Program-made: the position numbers and the translations under genes
In this document: piece after piece, positions 8,038 through 17,588 of the stretch
How positions within the stretch are numbered: the stretch's first letter is position 1
How the letters are laid out: each line of letters begins with the position of its first letter
Source of the DNA: Kiritimatiellia bacterium
GTDB taxonomy: Bacteria; Verrucomicrobiota; Kiritimatiellia; JAAZAB01
Length of the DNA stretch: 64,000 nucleotides
NCBI GenBank assembly: GCA_028718125.1
Contig: JAQUMN010000011.1
Location: forward strand, 45,024-109,023
Direction: 5' to 3'
The notes under the pieces: generated by a model
What the model was told of the DNA's origin: nothing
The model's input: the letters and a program-made list of their open reading frames with translations, nothing else
Database searches by the model: none

Positions 8038-8817
8038 TTATCGCCCAAACAATCGCTCAGCGTTGCGGGTGGTAACTTCCGCAATCTTTTCCAAGGACAT
8101 ATGTCGGATTTCCGCCAGAGCCTCCGCCACGCGGCGCACATGGGAGGGCTCGTTCGGCTGCCCGCGGAACGGCTCCGGCGCCAGGTAAGGCGCATCGGTT
8201 TCGATCAGCAGGCGATCCTCCGGCACCCGGGCTGCCACCTCGCGCAAACTCCCGGATTTTTTGAACGTAATGATACCGCTAAAACTGATATATAAACCCA
8301 GCGCCAGGAGATCGCGGGTAAATCCTTCACCACCGGTAAAGCAATGCATCACCCCGATCCGACCGGCCGGACCGCTCCAGGCGGCGGCATGCTCCCGCAA
8401 GGCGGCCAGGGTTTCGGCCTCCGCCTCCCGGGTATGCACGCAGACCGGCAACCGGCGATCCCGTGCCAGGGTTAGCATGTGGCGAAACAATTCTATTTGC
8501 GCCGGCATTGTGTCACGACTGTGGTGAAAATCCAACCCGATTTCACCAACGGCCACCACTTCCGGCGCCGCCAGCAAGGCTTTCAATTCATCCATCGGGT
8601 TAACAACGGCCGCCAAATCACGGTTGAAGCCGACGGTCGCGCGGATGCGCGTGTCGTAAGAGCGTGCGATTTCGATGGCCATGTGGTTGGCAGCCATCGA
8701 GCCGCCGATGGCCATCATATGGCTAACGCCCGCCTGTGTAGCGCGCGTCACGATGGCACCGATCGTATCGCCCGCCGCGATCATTCCGTCAAAATGAACA
8801 TGTGTATCGGTCAGCAT
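8038..8817 (-). CDS. tatD: TatD-family metal-dependent hydrolase (deoxyribonuclease)
   Basis: 259 residues from the ATG at 8817. TatD signature elements in order: metal-binding D-T-H-V-H near the N-terminus, V-A-V-G-E-I-G-L-D-F-H, L-P-V-C-V-H-T-R, V-M-H-C-F-T-G, and L-L-I-E-T-D-A-P-Y-L-A-P with R-G-Q-P-N-E-P. All metal and catalytic positions are present. TatD enzymes are 3'-5' exonucleases acting in DNA repair or on single-stranded ends, though the wider family includes other hydrolases. It is the first gene of the minus-strand run and ends 19 bp before the UroD-like gene, so the two are probably co-transcribed. Confidence 0.9.
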   Translation of the reverse strand: MLTDTHVHFDGMIAAGDTIGAIVTRATQAGVSHMMAIGGSMAANHMAIEIARSYDTRIRATVGFNRDLAAVVNPMDELKALLAAPEVVAVGEIGLDFHHSRDTMPAQIELFRHMLTLARDRRLPVCVHTREAEAETLAALREHAAAWSGPAGRIGVMHCFTGGEGFTRDLLALGLYISFSGIITFKKSGSLREVAARVPEDRLLIETDAPYLAPEPFRGQPNEPSHVRRVAEALAEIRHMSLEKIAEVTTRNAERLFGR

Positions 8818-9007
8818 TATTGATAAATTTCCTTGTTTTCCCGTCACAAACAGGCAAGCTGTTTATAGTTCAAGCGGGAATGGCGTGCCAGTCTTTAATT
8901 AAGCCGCAGAACCGCAATGGATTAGTAGTTCAGCCTCAGACGAAAAAATAATTCCGCATTTCCTCAAACCATGAACCCTTGAACTGTAAACCTCGCGAAC
9001 AATAACC

Positions 9008-9865
9008 ATGGAACCATCCTTCCCACCCCTTCCTCAATGTTCCATCCCACACCCTTTCCGGCTGGGGGCACCCTCCTATGTGTACCCGGCGGACATTCTT
9101 CCCAACGTCGAGGCGCTGGCGCCTTATGTGGATGACATCGAACTGGTGCTTTTCGAGTCACGGGGGACGGCTGGTAGTCAACAGACGGCCGAGGACCAAC
9201 GCCAGACACCCGAAGGCATTGTTTCAAATATTCCTTCGCCGGACACCATTGCGCGCCTGGTGAAATTGGCGCAACAGAACGACTTGACCTATACCGTGCA
9301 TTTTCCCATTGACCGCCATCTGGGAAGCCCCGTTGCGGCAGAGCGCCAAGCCCTGCAACGGCAGATGCTGGCCATCATGGAGAGCACGCGGCCGCTCCGG
9401 CCTTTTGCCTATATCCTGCACCTGGAAGGCGTCACCCGGGACAGCGATCCCTCGCGCATTCAAACTTGGGCCAACGATATTGCCGGGCTTCTGCCCGCCC
9501 TGATCGAATGCGCGGGCGACCCGTCTCTTTTCTGCGTGGAGAACCTTAATTACCCCTTCGCCTGGTGCGAAGGGCTGCTGGACAAGTTTGGCCTGGGCGT
9601 CTGCATTGATTTCGGGCACCTGTGGATCGGCGGCTACGATGCCGATGCGCATCTGAAGCGCTATCTACCCCGTACACGCGTTATTCACCTGCACGGCGAG
9701 CGCGATGGACGCGATCACCTGGCCCTGGCAGCGCTTGCCCCCGCGCGTCTGCGCCAGCTGCTGAATTCCATTGACAATTTCACGGGCGTGCTGACGCTGG
9801 AGATTTTCAATTACGAGGGGGTTCGTGATTCGGTAGCCTGCCTGAATCAATGGATATCGCCTTGA
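9008..9865 (+). CDS. cbiR: CbiR-like cobamide-remodelling phosphodiesterase (AP-endonuclease-2 / xylose-isomerase-like TIM barrel)
   Basis: 285 residues. Conserved opening R-L-G-A-P-S-Y-V-Y-P-A-D-I-L-P-N-V at residue 18 followed by V-D-D-I-E-L-V-L-F-E-S, as I recall it from CbiR of Akkermansia muciniphila, an enzyme that cleaves cobamides so that cobinamide phosphate can be rebuilt with another lower ligand. Putative metal ligands of the TIM barrel are visible: F-C-V-E-N-L-N-Y, C-I-D-F-G-H-L, V-I-H-L-H-G-E and L-T-L-E-I-F-N-Y. cobU, which acts on the product side of remodelling, lies 7.7 kb downstream on the same strand. No clear ribosome-binding site precedes the ATG, and the first ~17 residues are not conserved-looking. 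Confidence 0.7.
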   Translation: MEPSFPPLPQCSIPHPFRLGAPSYVYPADILPNVEALAPYVDDIELVLFESRGTAGSQQTAEDQRQTPEGIVSNIPSPDTIARLVKLAQQNDLTYTVHFPIDRHLGSPVAAERQALQRQMLAIMESTRPLRPFAYILHLEGVTRDSDPSRIQTWANDIAGLLPALIECAGDPSLFCVENLNYPFAWCEGLLDKFGLGVCIDFGHLWIGGYDADAHLKRYLPRTRVIHLHGERDGRDHLALAALAPARLRQLLNSIDNFTGVLTLEIFNYEGVRDSVACLNQWISP

Positions 9866-9994
9866 ATCAGGCCCTGGAGTTAAGCAGCCAAGGCTACGCC
9901 GGAGGCTTCGTCGAAGCGCGAGCGCATACTTCAGGTCAACTATCTCAGGTGGGAGGCGGCAATCCCGATATCCTTTGCGTGATCGGGACGGCGC

Positions 9995-11848
9995 TCACTG
10001 CCGAATTATATCTTTTTGCGCTTGCCTTAGATTGAGCGTGGCGCCGGCATGGAGCGGATCAAGGCGCACCGCAGTTTGAAATGCGGACAAGGCCGCCGAA
10101 GGCTGTCCGTTTTGCCCATAGGCCACGCCCAGCAGGTTGTAGAGGTTGGCATGGCCTGATATTGGCCGCACCACGGGTTCGAGCAACCGGATACATTCCG
10201 GCGCCTGAGCGGTTTTCAATAAATGCTCGGCCAATTTGCTGTTCGCGCCGATATGCGCGCCCTGGTGTTCAAGCACGTAGCGGATATGCGGTCCCGCGTT
10301 GTCCCACCGATCGCGGACCAGCCAGTATTCCGCCAGGTTGTCGTGCGCCGCGATCAAGTCCGGATTCAGTTTTAGCGCGGCTTCAAAATGTTCTTTTGCT
10401 GAATCCAATTTGCCTGTTTTAGCAAGACACGCCCCGAGATTGTTGTGCGCCTCAACGCTCCAGGGCGCCTCGCGCACAGCCCGCTCATAATAATCGCGCG
10501 CCTTGACGTAAGCGCCTCCTGCGGCATGCAACTTTCCCATGCTAACGAGCGCAACTTCGCTCTCCGCCCGATGGTTCAGGGTATAGGTCCATAAGGTGTA
10601 ATCATTCCGCCAGATCGACGTTTGCGTTGCGCTTTTTAACGCCAGCCCCAATAACACAGCCGCGATCAGGAAGATTGCCCGGCGCCGCAAAGGGCGGCGG
10701 CATAACAGCCAGGCCAGCGCGATCGCCGGCCCCGCCATTCCCAAGTAAAGATAATGATCATACACCGTTGAATTGTTCTGGGCCGCAAACTGCATCAGCC
10801 CCAGGACGGGCAGAAGCGCCAACACGCTTACGCAAACGCCCAGCCATAGCCCGGGCCACTGTTTGCGCCGCCAGAAAGTCAAGGCCAGCAGAACTGCCCC
10901 CGGAATCCAGCCCCACCAGATTGCCCCGGAATCAAGCAAATATCTCGGAGTGCGGCCATAGGCGGGCAGTAATTCCCATGGCCATACAAGCTTGCCGCAG
11001 TAAAAACTCAACGCATCCAAGGCAACGAAAAGCCTGTACCGCACCGGAACGTCAAACCCCTGGTAGAGCCCGGACTGCGAAACAGCGTTGACTGCAAGCG
11101 GGAAGAGCGCGATCAGCAGCCAGGGGAGCAGATCACGCATTGACCGACCCCAACTTCGATCGTAAAAAAATTTGCCCATGATAAACGCCGCCACGAGCAT
11201 GGCGATGACCGTCGGCTTGGCAAGCATGGCCAGGCCGAAGGCGATCACGCCCATCCAGTACCAAACCCAACGGCATGGCGATGCTGTGGTTTGCGGCTTA
11301 AGAAAAAGAGCGTGGGCATTCAGCGCGATTAAACAAAAAAATGCGGACGCCAGATCCTTCAGCGAGGTCACCCAGCACACCGCCTCCGCCTGAATGGGGT
11401 GCCAGGCGAAAAGCGCTGCGCCCAGCAATGCCGGCGCCGCTTCCGGAAAGCCGCCCAGTTCCCGGCCAGGCCAGCGCCCCGTCAACTGCCTCAGCAAGGC
11501 AAAGACCAGCAGGACATTCAGCAGATGAAAGCCGATATTCAAAACGTGATAGGGCCCCGGCTGAACGCCATAGCGCTGATAAATCAGCCACCAGAAAGTT
11601 TCCGTCACGGGCATATAGCCGGAGGACCAGCCGGTCCAGATCGCGTGCAGGTCGGCCATTTTCGGGTTGCCGGTGACATAGGTGGTGTCATCCCAGTCCA
11701 GCAACCGGTGGGAAGCGGCCGGCAGGTAGATCAAGGCTGTAATTCCCATGAGCATCGCTATGGCCGCCAGCATGGTCCGCCCTTGGCTGCGTGGATGGAC
11801 AACCTGCTGATTGGGTTTGGGGTTTGGGTTCATGGCGGGAGGCATCAT
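9995..11848 (-). CDS. Polytopic membrane protein with C-terminal TPR repeats (TMTC/GT-C-like)
   Basis: 617 residues. About ten hydrophobic segments occupy residues 28-400. The first external loop holds L-L-D-W-D-D-T-T-Y-V, an acidic motif of the kind GT-C glycosyltransferases use, and a later W-H-P-I-Q-A-E-A-V-C-W-V resembles the H-P-x-x-x-E-A-V segment of eukaryotic TMTC O-mannosyltransferases. Residues 430-617 carry roughly five TPR units (for example A-R-D-Y-Y-E-R-A and N-N-L-G-A-C-L-A-K-T-G-K). It may transfer a sugar from a lipid-linked donor onto exported proteins such as the neighbouring secreted repeat protein, but that is inference. It is transcribed divergently from that gene. The start among clustered ATGs at 11833-11848 is uncertain. 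Confidence 0.75.
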   Translation of the reverse strand: MMPPAMNPNPKPNQQVVHPRSQGRTMLAAIAMLMGITALIYLPAASHRLLDWDDTTYVTGNPKMADLHAIWTGWSSGYMPVTETFWWLIYQRYGVQPGPYHVLNIGFHLLNVLLVFALLRQLTGRWPGRELGGFPEAAPALLGAALFAWHPIQAEAVCWVTSLKDLASAFFCLIALNAHALFLKPQTTASPCRWVWYWMGVIAFGLAMLAKPTVIAMLVAAFIMGKFFYDRSWGRSMRDLLPWLLIALFPLAVNAVSQSGLYQGFDVPVRYRLFVALDALSFYCGKLVWPWELLPAYGRTPRYLLDSGAIWWGWIPGAVLLALTFWRRKQWPGLWLGVCVSVLALLPVLGLMQFAAQNNSTVYDHYLYLGMAGPAIALAWLLCRRPLRRRAIFLIAAVLLGLALKSATQTSIWRNDYTLWTYTLNHRAESEVALVSMGKLHAAGGAYVKARDYYERAVREAPWSVEAHNNLGACLAKTGKLDSAKEHFEAALKLNPDLIAAHDNLAEYWLVRDRWDNAGPHIRYVLEHQGAHIGANSKLAEHLLKTAQAPECIRLLEPVVRPISGHANLYNLLGVAYGQNGQPSAALSAFQTAVRLDPLHAGATLNLRQAQKDIIRQ

Positions 11849-12167
11849 CAGGGCCGTGCTTTTTGATCTATCCGCTTCCGGAATGGAAGCTTATTCGACG
11901 TTACTAGTGTAGTATTGATTAAATGCGTAGACAAAACAAAAAAAGGCTTAACGGGCAGGCACATTGACATGCGCCCTCCGGGAATTCCTCTTCCGGCGTT
12001 CCGGGATGCAACCATGAAGGAAGAAACATCAAGTAATATATCATCGTATCAACAATACCATCATAATATGTTAATGATTTTTTGCTTGCGGCGCGTAGCG
12101 GGAGAATATAAATATAGTAAATATTGAAAGGTTGCTTGCAGGTAACCAAATAAAAGGAAGCGCGTCG
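11849..12167. other. Divergent intergenic region (319 bp)
   Basis: AT-rich compared with its surroundings and without a credible gene. A possible promoter for the large secreted protein is TTGCTT (12082-12087), a 17-bp spacer and AATATA (12105-12110), giving a transcript start about 45-50 bp before the ATG at 12168. An earlier TTGACA at 11964 has no good -10 partner. An A-rich run near 11937-11945 lies close to the opposite gene. Promoter assignment is by eye only. Confidence 0.35.
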
Positions 12168-15100
12168 ATGACAACATTATTTAAACGGGTCTGCATAGCG
12201 GCAGTCGGTATTGGCCTGAGCGCGTTCGCGGCAACGGCGATGGAACAGAACGCCGCGGCGCCGAAAAATATGGCGCCGGCGATGTGGTCAAAAATTGCGC
12301 CGCAAATGCAAGCTGCGCGCTATGCGTTTACAGCCGATGAAAACGGCGCATTCAAAGCCGAAAATCCGGCGCACGGTTTTGAGATCGTGGCCGATACCGC
12401 GGGCGTGCGGGTCAAAGACGGCGTGGTGTTGCGCGCAGTTAAGGCGGGTGCGGCAGGCGGTGCCGACCGGGCATTGCCGCAAGATGTAAAGCCGACCGCG
12501 CAAGGCGCGCGCCTGGAATACGGGCGCGGCAGTGTCACTGAGTGGTTTGTCAACCGGGAATCAGGCCTGGAACAGGGATTCACCATTTTACGCGAGTTGT
12601 CTGATCTGTCCTATCCGTCTGATCTCCAATTGCTCGTGGATGTTGCCGGCGCGCGGTCTGTAACGGTGAACGCGGGGGGCTTAAGCGCGCGGATCACGGA
12701 CGCGCAGGGGCGCGATTTCGGCTACGGCGGTTTGAAGGCCTGGGACGCGACTGGCCGGGCCTTGGCCTGCCGCCTGGAGTCCGCTTCTTCCTCTCTTCCT
12801 ACAGCCTACAATCCACAGCCCACGGCCTCTCTCCGCATCGTCTGCGACACGCAGAAAGCAGTCTATCCGATCACGATTGATCCGGTATTGACCAGCATGG
12901 AAAAAAAGCTGGCTGCCTTGGACGGCGCCCCTACAAATTATTTCGGCGGAGCGGTGAGCGTGGATGGCGACGTGGCGGTGGTGGGCGCAAGGCGAGCCGA
13001 TGTCGGCGGACTGATATGGGCAGGGGCGGCATATATATTCGAGCGCAACGCGGGCGGGACGAATGCATGGGGGCAGGTGGCCAAGCTGACCGCCTCCGAC
13101 AGCGCGGCATTAATTCAGTTCGGCAACGCGGTAAGCGTGGCGGACGATGTGGTGGTGGTTGGGTCGACCGAGGCTGATGTCGGCAGCATAACTGCCGCCG
13201 GCGCGGCGTATGTATTCGAGCGCAACGCGGGCGGGACGAATGCGTGGGGAGAGGTGGCCAAGCTGACCGCCTCCGATGCCGCGGCGAACGACGATTTCGG
13301 CAAATCGGTGTGCGTGGCGGGCGATGTGATTATCGCCGGCGCGTACGGGGCCGATCCGGGCAGTATGGTAAATGCGGGCGCGGCGTATGTATTCGAGCGC
13401 AACGCGGGCGGAACGAACGCGTGGGGGCAAGTGCAAAAACTGACGGCCTTCGATGGCGCGGATTCGGATGTTTTCGGCGAATCAGTGAGCGTCGCGGGCG
13501 ATGTGGCGGTGGTGGGCTCCTCAGGAACAGATCTGGATGTAGTGACTGATGCGGGCGCGGTGTATATATTCGAGCGCAACGCGGGCGGGACGAATGCATG
13601 GGGATTTGTGCAAAAGGTGACGGCCACCGACGGCGTAACGCAGGATTACTTCGGCTGTTCGGTGAGCGTGGCGGGTGACGTCGCGCTTATCGGCGCATAT
13701 GGCTATCCCAACCATTTCCTTCAAGGTTCGGCATATATATTCGAGCGCAGCGCGGACGGCGCCAACGGGTGGGTGCAGGTGAAAAAACTGACGGCCTCCG
13801 ATGGCATTGCGAACGACCTCTTTGGCTTTGAGGTGAGCGTGGCGGACGACGTAGCTGTTATTGGAGCGTGGCGGGCCGACCCGGGCGGACTGAACAGGGC
13901 GGGCGCGGCGTATGTATTTGCACGCAACGCGGAGGGGACGAACGCGTGGGGGCAGGTGCAAAAACTGACGGCCTCCGACGCCGCGCCGGAAGAAGATTTC
14001 GGCATAGCGGTGAGCGTGGCCGACGGAACGATCCTGGTTGGTGCGGAATCGAAAAATGTTTTAAGGGGGGCGGCGTATCTCATCCCCTTCAAGTACGACG
14101 AGTGGAACCAGAAAAACAAGCTGACGGCGTCCGACGGCGTGGCATTGGACGACTTCGGCTTATCGGTATGCGTGGCCGGCGACGTGGCCATCGTAGGCGC
14201 GGATGCATCTCCCGCTGGCGCCTATCAAGGCGCGGCGTATGTATATGAACGCAATGCGGGCGGGACGAATGCCTGGGGCCAGGTAGTCAAACTGACGGCA
14301 TCGGATGGCGTGGCGGCTCGCAATTTCGGCGAGTCGGTAAGCGTGGCGGGGGATATTGCCTTGGTGGGCGCGGATGGGGATTACGCAAACCGAGGTTCGG
14401 TATACGTATTCGAGCGGAACGCGGGCGGCACCAACGCCTGGGGGCAGGTAACGAAGCTGACAGCGTCGGACAGCGTGGCGGGCGACCTTTTTGGCTATGC
14501 GGTTAGCGTGGCAGGCGACATAGCCCTCGTTGGCGCGCGAGGATATCCGGCTAACACCTATATAGGCGCAGCGTATGTGTTTGAGCGCAACGCGGGCGGC
14601 ACCAACGCCTGGGGCGAGGTGAAGAAACTGACGGCACCCGACGGTGAGGCGGGTTACGAGTTCGGCTATTCGGTGAGCGTGGCGGGTGACATGGCATTGG
14701 TGGGCGAGTATTGGTCCACCCAGGGCGGTCTGGTTGGCGCGGGCGCGGCTTATATATTCGAGCGCAACGCAGGCGGGACGAATACGTGGGAGCAGGTGGC
14801 CAAGCTGACCGCCTCTGACGGCGAGGAGTATGACTGCTTCGGCAATGCGGTGAGCGTGGCGGGGGATATTGCCTTGGTGGGCGTCAATCAGGCCAATCCG
14901 AGCGGTGTGACCAATGCGGGTGCGGCATACTTGTTCGGGCGCAATGTGAATGGGATCAATGCCTGGGGCCAGATGAGGAAGCTGGCGGCATCGGACGGTG
15001 CTGAGAACGATGAGTTCGGTGTGGCGGTGAGTGTGGCCGGAGATGTGGCGGCAGTGGGCGCGTGTGATGCCGATCCGGGCGGATTGAGTGGCGCAGGCGC

Positions 15101-17537
15101 GTCTTATATATTCGAGCGCAACGCGGGCGGGACAAATGCCTGGGGGCAGGTCAAAAAACTGACGGCCTTTGATGGCGCGTCGGAATACAATTTCGGCAGT
15201 TCGGTAAGTGTGGCGGGCGACGTGGCCCTCGTAGGATCGAGTGGTTATAATGTTCAGCAAGGCGCGGCCTACGTGTTCGAGGGGCTGCTCTCTTCTAACG
15301 CTCCTGCGCCGACATCTCCGGAACTCGTTGTGCTCGGCACCAACGGCACTGTAATCGCCAGCGGCGATCCCGCGAGCGCGGCCAAGGGCACGGATTTCGG
15401 ATCGTTCACGATTGGCGCAGCGGCGGTAACCAATACGTTTGTGGTAACGAACAGCGGGACCGCGGCGCTCACGATCGGTGGTTGGACAACGAACGGGACG
15501 GGCGCGAACGCTTTCAGCATAGCCGGCATTCCGGCGACTGTTGCTCCGGGTGCGATCGGTAATTTTACAATGGCATTTAACCCATCCGTTATCGGAACAC
15601 ATACGGCCTCGGTGTCCATTGCCAATAACAGCGTGAACTCGCCGTATGTGGTTTACGTGCAAGGCACGGCGACTAAACTGGATCAGACGATCACCAGTTT
15701 CACCCCCGCCAACGGGGCGTCATTCCTGGTCACCGAGCCAGTCGGACTGGCGGCAACTGCGTCGAGCAGCCTGCAGGTGAGTTTCACGAACACGGCGGGC
15801 AGCCCGGCGAGCTGGCTGAATGCGACGACGATCACGTTCACGGCCACGGGCACGGTCGGCATCGTGGCCAGCCAGGTGGGTGATGCAACATACAGCGCCG
15901 CACCGGACGTGACCCACACGTTCAACATCCTGCCCGTGCCGGTTACCCTGCCGGCGCCGACAGGCGTATCGGCAACACGCGGGGCCTATACGAACATGGT
16001 GCAGGTGACGTGGGACGGGGCGCCCGGGGCAACGAGCTACGATCTATATCGCAGCCAGGCGAATGATCCATCCGGAGCCACGCTGATTGCAAATATTCCG
16101 GAAGCACCCTCTCCCCGACATTGCGACGACTACGCCATTTCCCCGATCCTATCTTATTACTACTGGGCGCGGGCCAAGACGGCGACGCTGCTCAGCCCGA
16201 TGAGTTACGTGGCGATGGGCTATGCCGCGCTGGATCCGGGACAGGCAACCGGCACGGCGGATATTGCCGTGCGCGACCTGGTGTACCTGCCGGTGAACGT
16301 GACAAATCTGTCTCCGGCAGGCACGGTATCGTGCCGATTGCAAAATTACGGGCCGGGCGCACTGGCGGCGTCGGCGATCCAATTCGATTTATACATGGCG
16401 TCTACTGCGCCCCAACCGACCGCGCCGGCCATCAACACCGTTTGGATCGGCGGCTTCCAGCGGACAGTCAACCTGGCGGTGAATCAGGAAGCGCTGGTCG
16501 TCCTGACAGCGGCGGAGCGGCAGGGATTGATCATTCGCGGCGACCTGCTCGGAACGTATCGGCCGGAAGTAACCGTGCGGCACCTGTCGTCCATCAACGA
16601 TCCGGTCCTGACCAACAACACGGCCCCGGGCGTTGGTCTGGTGACGGTGAAAACCAACGGGCCGAACTCGATTGGCCGGGCATTCAACGATTATGACGGC
16701 GATGGCCGCGCCGATTGCGCGGTTTTACAAGTTGCCCAGGGAGGCTGGTCGGTGGTTTTATCGGGAATGCGTTTCACGCAAGTCAGGGGACAGGAAACAT
16801 CCTTGAGCAACTGGCAGGGCGCGCCCGGCGATTATGACGGGGACGGTTTGACCGATGTCGGGCTGTACAACCCCACCAGCGGCTATTGGTGGGTGTCGCT
16901 ATCGTCCACCCACCAAATTGTCGGCGCCAAGTGTGGCGATCCGGGCTTTGCGCCGGCGCCGGCGGATTTCGATGGGGATGGGAAAACGGATCCGTTGGCG
17001 TATCGGAATACGGACGGGTTCTGGGTTGGAATGGGTAGCGCGAATGGATACGCCTATTATGGGGCCTGGTGGTACGGAGCAGCCCCGCAAGCGGTACCGG
17101 CGGATTATGACGGCGACCGGTTGGCCGACCTGATGGACTATGCGGAATCTACCGGGATGTGGTTTGGCGGACTGTCATCGGGCGGCTACCAGCTGATGTC
17201 GGGCGGATACGGCGGGCCCGGCTTTATGGCCGTGCCGGCGGATTATGACGGCGATGGCCGAGCGGATTTTGGGCTATATGCGTATGCCACCGGCTGGTGG
17301 TACGTGCTGGAGTCTAACCGATCAACCGGGCCAATCGGCCAGGGCTATCGCGAGGTCAGTTATCAGTTGGGTGCGCCTAACGGCATACCGGTGACAGCCG
17401 ACTATGACGGCGATGGCTTGGCGGATCCTGCCGTGTATCACACCGACGGTCTGTGGGAGATATATCTCTCATCCCAGGGATATGCGCTCTTCTCTGGCGG
17501 GTATGGCGGACCGGGGTACTACCCGGTAACGGAATAA
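12168..17537 (+). CDS. Large secreted FG-GAP repeat / VCBS repeat surface protein
   Basis: 1789 residues; ATG at 12168 preceded by AAGGAAG. Residues 1-24 form a Sec signal peptide ending in F-A-A-T-A-M. Architecture: a ~220-residue N-terminal region; 14 FG-GAP-type units at about 244-1041, each opening K-L-T-A-S-D-G and containing F-G-x-x-V-S-V-A-G-D-V and A-A-Y-V-F-E-R-N-A-G-G-T-N-A-W-G; a choice-of-anchor D/ASH-like domain (1045-1168); an immunoglobulin-like MBG domain (1170-1255); a fibronectin III domain (1261-1355); a CARDB-like domain (1361-1498); and six VCBS units with calcium-binding D-Y-D-G-D-G-x-x-D loops (1504-1784). No transmembrane or LPxTG tail is visible. Probably exported to the cell surface or medium; the ligand is unknown. 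Confidence 0.85.
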   Translation: MTTLFKRVCIAAVGIGLSAFAATAMEQNAAAPKNMAPAMWSKIAPQMQAARYAFTADENGAFKAENPAHGFEIVADTAGVRVKDGVVLRAVKAGAAGGADRALPQDVKPTAQGARLEYGRGSVTEWFVNRESGLEQGFTILRELSDLSYPSDLQLLVDVAGARSVTVNAGGLSARITDAQGRDFGYGGLKAWDATGRALACRLESASSSLPTAYNPQPTASLRIVCDTQKAVYPITIDPVLTSMEKKLAALDGAPTNYFGGAVSVDGDVAVVGARRADVGGLIWAGAAYIFERNAGGTNAWGQVAKLTASDSAALIQFGNAVSVADDVVVVGSTEADVGSITAAGAAYVFERNAGGTNAWGEVAKLTASDAAANDDFGKSVCVAGDVIIAGAYGADPGSMVNAGAAYVFERNAGGTNAWGQVQKLTAFDGADSDVFGESVSVAGDVAVVGSSGTDLDVVTDAGAVYIFERNAGGTNAWGFVQKVTATDGVTQDYFGCSVSVAGDVALIGAYGYPNHFLQGSAYIFERSADGANGWVQVKKLTASDGIANDLFGFEVSVADDVAVIGAWRADPGGLNRAGAAYVFARNAEGTNAWGQVQKLTASDAAPEEDFGIAVSVADGTILVGAESKNVLRGAAYLIPFKYDEWNQKNKLTASDGVALDDFGLSVCVAGDVAIVGADASPAGAYQGAAYVYERNAGGTNAWGQVVKLTASDGVAARNFGESVSVAGDIALVGADGDYANRGSVYVFERNAGGTNAWGQVTKLTASDSVAGDLFGYAVSVAGDIALVGARGYPANTYIGAAYVFERNAGGTNAWGEVKKLTAPDGEAGYEFGYSVSVAGDMALVGEYWSTQGGLVGAGAAYIFERNAGGTNTWEQVAKLTASDGEEYDCFGNAVSVAGDIALVGVNQANPSGVTNAGAAYLFGRNVNGINAWGQMRKLAASDGAENDEFGVAVSVAGDVAAVGACDADPGGLSGAGASYIFERNAGGTNAWGQVKKLTAFDGASEYNFGSSVSVAGDVALVGSSGYNVQQGAAYVFEGLLSSNAPAPTSPELVVLGTNGTVIASGDPASAAKGTDFGSFTIGAAAVTNTFVVTNSGTAALTIGGWTTNGTGANAFSIAGIPATVAPGAIGNFTMAFNPSVIGTHTASVSIANNSVNSPYVVYVQGTATKLDQTITSFTPANGASFLVTEPVGLAATASSSLQVSFTNTAGSPASWLNATTITFTATGTVGIVASQVGDATYSAAPDVTHTFNILPVPVTLPAPTGVSATRGAYTNMVQVTWDGAPGATSYDLYRSQANDPSGATLIANIPEAPSPRHCDDYAISPILSYYYWARAKTATLLSPMSYVAMGYAALDPGQATGTADIAVRDLVYLPVNVTNLSPAGTVSCRLQNYGPGALAASAIQFDLYMASTAPQPTAPAINTVWIGGFQRTVNLAVNQEALVVLTAAERQGLIIRGDLLGTYRPEVTVRHLSSINDPVLTNNTAPGVGLVTVKTNGPNSIGRAFNDYDGDGRADCAVLQVAQGGWSVVLSGMRFTQVRGQETSLSNWQGAPGDYDGDGLTDVGLYNPTSGYWWVSLSSTHQIVGAKCGDPGFAPAPADFDGDGKTDPLAYRNTDGFWVGMGSANGYAYYGAWWYGAAPQAVPADYDGDRLADLMDYAESTGMWFGGLSSGGYQLMSGGYGGPGFMAVPADYDGDGRADFGLYAYATGWWYVLESNRSTGPIGQGYREVSYQLGAPNGIPVTADYDGDGLADPAVYHTDGLWEIYLSSQGYALFSGGYGGPGYYPVTE
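12899..15290 (+). repeat. In-gene tandem array of 14 FG-GAP-coding units (~165-180 bp each)
   Basis: Fourteen successive units share long near-identical DNA stretches around the GAGCGCAACGCGGGCGG core that encodes E-R-N-A-G-G. The inter-core segment (loop between V-S-V-A-G-D-V and G-A-A-Y) varies. Units 5, 6 and 8 are more diverged (E-R-S-A-D-G, A-R-N-A-E-G, Y-E-R-N). Such arrays are prone to unit gain and loss by recombination. Confidence 0.85.
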
Positions 17538-17588
17538 ATAGCGCCAGACGGGGTTAAAGCGCAAAAACGACATGGCGAAGGATTGTAG

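Noticed and set aside
9850..10035. Small open frame after cbiR
   Set aside because: Runs into the antisense end of the TPR membrane gene; no start signal or conserved motif.
14160..15662. 500-codon open frame antisense to the FG-GAP array
   Set aside because: Repeated units give long open frames on both strands; the plus-strand protein has a signal peptide and clear domains, the antisense one is Arg/His-rich with no motif.
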